Assembly (NCBI RefSeq): GCF_014287585.1
Contig: NZ_JACOOJ010000014.1
Span: forward strand, 1-64,000
Direction: 5' to 3'
Length of the DNA: 64,000 nt
DNA from: Parabacteroides hominis
GTDB lineage: Bacteria; Bacteroidota; Bacteroidia; Bacteroidales; Tannerellaceae
Shown here: positions 62,701 to 64,000 of the stretch, in pieces
Position numbering within the stretch: the stretch's first letter is position 1
How the letters are laid out: every line of letters starts with the position of its first letter
The notes under the pieces: generated by a model
Told to the model about the DNA's origin: nothing
What the model saw: the letters and a program-made list of their open reading frames with translations, nothing else
The model's database searches: none
Translations under genes and position numbers: made by a program

Positions 62701-64000
62701 CTTGCCTTGAAGCTCGAATATGTGGAAGGAGCCGTGTGGCTGGTCCGGATTCTGAAAGCTTTCGGCAAAGACACTTTCGGGCGTTCCGGCTATTACTATA
62801 ATTCCAGCTATACGAAGAAAGAGGTATTGAGCAAACTCCTGCGTTGCTGCTATCCGTCTAAAACGGATAATGCCGCTGTTCTGACCGGATTGTTGAAGAA
62901 TTCCGGTATCACGGAGACGCGTTTGGTCGAAACAGCCATGTATGCACCGCAGTGGCTTGAAATCATCGAACAATGTATCGGATGGAAAGCTCTGACCAGT
63001 ACCGCTTTCTATTTCCATGCCCATATAAACGAATGGTGTGATGACAAGAAAAAAGCCATCATAGCCCGTTATACCCCGATCGAACCGGAGGATTTGCGTT
63101 TAGGCGCATTCGATATCGACTGGTTCCGCGAAGCCTATAAGGAGATAGGAGAGAAGCGTTTCGAAGTTGTCTACAATGCGGCCAAATATATTTCTTCCAG
63201 CAACGGACATACGCGTGCCCGCAAATATGCAGATGCCGTGAACGGCAAACTGATTACTTCGGAAGTCAAAAAGCAGATAGAGGAAAAGCGTAATAAGGAT
63301 TTGCTGATGGCATATTGCCTGATCCCGCTTGCCAAAAAAGCAACACCGGATTTGTTGGAACGTTATCAATATCTGCAACAGTTCCTGAAAGAAAGCAAAG
63401 CTTTTGGCGCCCAGCGCCAGGATAGCGAAAAGAAAGCAGTGGAGATCGGCATGCAGAATCTGGCCCGCAATGCCGGCTATAGCGATGTCACCCGCCTTAT
63501 CTGGAGTATGGAGACGGAACTGATCAAAGAAATGGAACCTTATTTCACTCCGGTGGAGATAGAAGGCGTTCAGGTATATGTAAGCATCGACGAAGAAGGT
63601 AAATCCGATCTGAAGCTGATAAAGGGAAGTAAAGAACTGAACAGCGTTCCTGCAAAGCTGAAGAAAAATGCTTATTTAGAGGAACTGAAAGCCGTCCATA
63701 AAAAACTTAAGAACCAGTATTCCCGTTCGCGCCTTATGCTGGAACAGGCGATGGAAGACGAAACCCCCTTCTATATCAGCGAGCTGGAGACGTTGACGCA
63801 TAATCCCGTCATCTGGCCTTTGTTGCGTAACCTTGTTTTCGTGAGCAAGGATGATACAGGGTTTTATCTGGATAAGAATCTGGTAACGCCTGATGGAGAA
63901 TGTATTTCGCAAAAAGCTTCGACACCGGTACGCATTGCGCATCCGGTCGATTTGTACACCCGCAATGTATGGCATCGTTATCAGCAATGTTTGTTCGAGA
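59707..64000 (+). CDS. MolR/DUF4132-family giant protein, 3' end cut by the window
   Basis: Open for 1431 codons and one base to the window edge. The start is MGLFWRQSSESFVSGYFYKL after an A/G-rich ribosome site. It is soluble, almost entirely alpha-helical, with HEAT-like repeats in the middle (VRAFIVKELLKQPASQIQVD, VLRQQAIKLLMKRGPEALSG). The later part resembles the DUF5724/DUF4132 (MolR/YehI-like) proteins of bacteria by recall; the defining C-terminal domain is outside the window. In other bacteria such genes sit with a MoxR-type AAA ATPase, a VWA-domain protein and a SWIM-domain protein, which would be expected just beyond 64000. Function unknown. Confidence 0.7.
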   Translation, partial: MGLFWRQSSESFVSGYFYKLVNNDRQLSEKGRKLFSALVSRFTINTSEADNYLRSLMDGKQIRYIWQLFDDDRREVLQYMLGEEYAQKYIAWLHKLPSIPYTSGYYRRPVRSDNAGLHYTKALDNLKDFLAIVASGLPLEVLMEGGRTEEERAFIGDINFHHLMSVEIDAGNTAVIEKTKDIICSDNNAGRISYSLLQGIVMSNNRELYELEGKLLLAARLQEGLHQSIAETMDSGTVEAFVYLFNIMRTNDMQRFSSVKRAVGTWTGLLDENNADRINQKVMDLIYMSLTDPSYADACLNSEDSIELYMALWSKGFHKLEDLTATAEQVMEEGVKHKVQVLFYYLLNIQAEWMQEQLSKQALERFSGDFSIVVSFLRSYLASVSIGYYYPRKKEDHSYFDSLSEAKKQYYILKDINSRLTKKLTFSPFIFPWHSTELTHEDILEKMASIIYVVGSDELLDDLCTCYEQAGSNVRAFIVKELLKQPASQIQVDTLVKALGDRADSPRSAAFEILDKQEISDDQYLKIEELLKYKSGVLRQQAIKLLMKRGPEALSGTIARLLSAPLADKRLAALDMLLTLRKKGGQAEVCDSLVPLVSSIEKPSSKELLLIEQLIVKKEESSVYTKENGFGLYDPSTKVQLPVLSVDEDFNMKEVFSLFQEGSLIKKLFGRKQQGAYEIIEKLNNLIAANANYEYRAKYGSTYLLNDYFTETDNADKAEKELDKYPLAGVWRNFYKEEVGSFEILFQLAFLLNTDWNSGDSYWNWNSVIDKSSPVICPFYGFDLSGLKKRVNRLPYLRTVNHIINLLIAENRNDGYVRKVANNILVSFSSVLNEKNLYKLYDYKNYQGTQKYTIFSFQDRRISTWMSNSYGWSTDEEFVRHFTVRYHFYNLARYFQTDEPSAITDSNLLIYDFAKMYEMGLLPASEVMKELMVRKKADDNIGTVSSLLCGNLTVWQRRQFKPYEDTGLEQFKDLARKVIDRILDIELKRGDTPTEVSHLALKLEYVEGAVWLVRILKAFGKDTFGRSGYYYNSSYTKKEVLSKLLRCCYPSKTDNAAVLTGLLKNSGITETRLVETAMYAPQWLEIIEQCIGWKALTSTAFYFHAHINEWCDDKKKAIIARYTPIEPEDLRLGAFDIDWFREAYKEIGEKRFEVVYNAAKYISSSNGHTRARKYADAVNGKLITSEVKKQIEEKRNKDLLMAYCLIPLAKKATPDLLERYQYLQQFLKESKAFGAQRQDSEKKAVEIGMQNLARNAGYSDVTRLIWSMETELIKEMEPYFTPVEIEGVQVYVSIDEEGKSDLKLIKGSKELNSVPAKLKKNAYLEELKAVHKKLKNQYSRSRLMLEQAMEDETPFYISELETLTHNPVIWPLLRNLVFVSKDDTGFYLDKNLVTPDGECISQKASTPVRIAHPVDLYTRNVWHRYQQCLFE

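Overview
The window looks like a Bacteroidales chromosome, most likely Parabacteroides or a close Tannerellaceae relative. The evidence is the repeated TAnnTTTG-type -7 promoter box, a BlaI/M56 pair, a serine-type sulfatase, outer-membrane barrels, and type IX secretion (T9SS) traits: a PorZ-like propeller protein, cargo with C-terminal sorting domains and a PorV/FadL-like barrel. No rRNA, tRNA, CRISPR array or complete autonomous transposon was recognised. Genus assignment is inference from gene content only.

Layout. 0-4 kb: BlaR1/BlaI-like sensor-repressor pair with an autoregulated promoter, a secreted sulfatase and an orphan XRE-type regulator. 4.1-4.8 kb: a compact AT-rich operon of one 82-aa membrane protein and three tandem, mutually homologous 35-36-aa membrane microproteins. 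4.9-11.3 kb: a 2139-aa secreted beta-helix/Ig-repeat protein. 11.6-16.0 kb: two divergent units, DUF4248 plus VirE_N/DUF3987 on the minus strand and HU-like, GH73 glucosaminidase and a 56-aa membrane peptide on the plus strand, with an orphan antitoxin and toxin relic behind them. 16.6-32.6 kb: one long minus-strand export operon (ABC ATPase, ABC permease with an M1-like and a golvesin-like region, TolC-type channel, adaptor, RND pump, a second RND pump fused to an ABC ATPase, and an ABC permease). 32.7-38.4 kb: rubrerythrin, then an AT-rich locus of outer-membrane barrel, frameshifted Cys-rich exported peptide and TPR/HTH membrane regulator. 39-49.5 kb: SulP transporter, a 56-aa ORF, a T9SS trypsin-like protease, a radical SAM protein, an HhH/barrel pair, DUF4294 and a SPOUT methyltransferase. 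50-58 kb: nadA, PorZ-like protein, rdgB, yitT, leuS and an ORF6N protein. 59.2-64 kb: a 139-aa protein and the first 1431 codons of a very large MolR/DUF4132-like protein that runs off the edge.

The most striking system is the export operon. It combines RND and ABC machinery, and in one protein an ABC ATPase is fused to an RND pump and split after its first beta strand by a membrane insert of about 200 residues. Part of that insert is encoded by an in-frame 99-bp palindromic repeat. A MITE-like element with terminal inverted repeats of about 47 bp sits inside the operon. A related copy supplies the stop codon of the GH73 gene, and a third lies upstream of the SulP gene. Other candidates for new biology are the microprotein triplet, the DUF4248/DUF3987/HU/GH73 cassette and the truncated MolR-like locus at the right edge.
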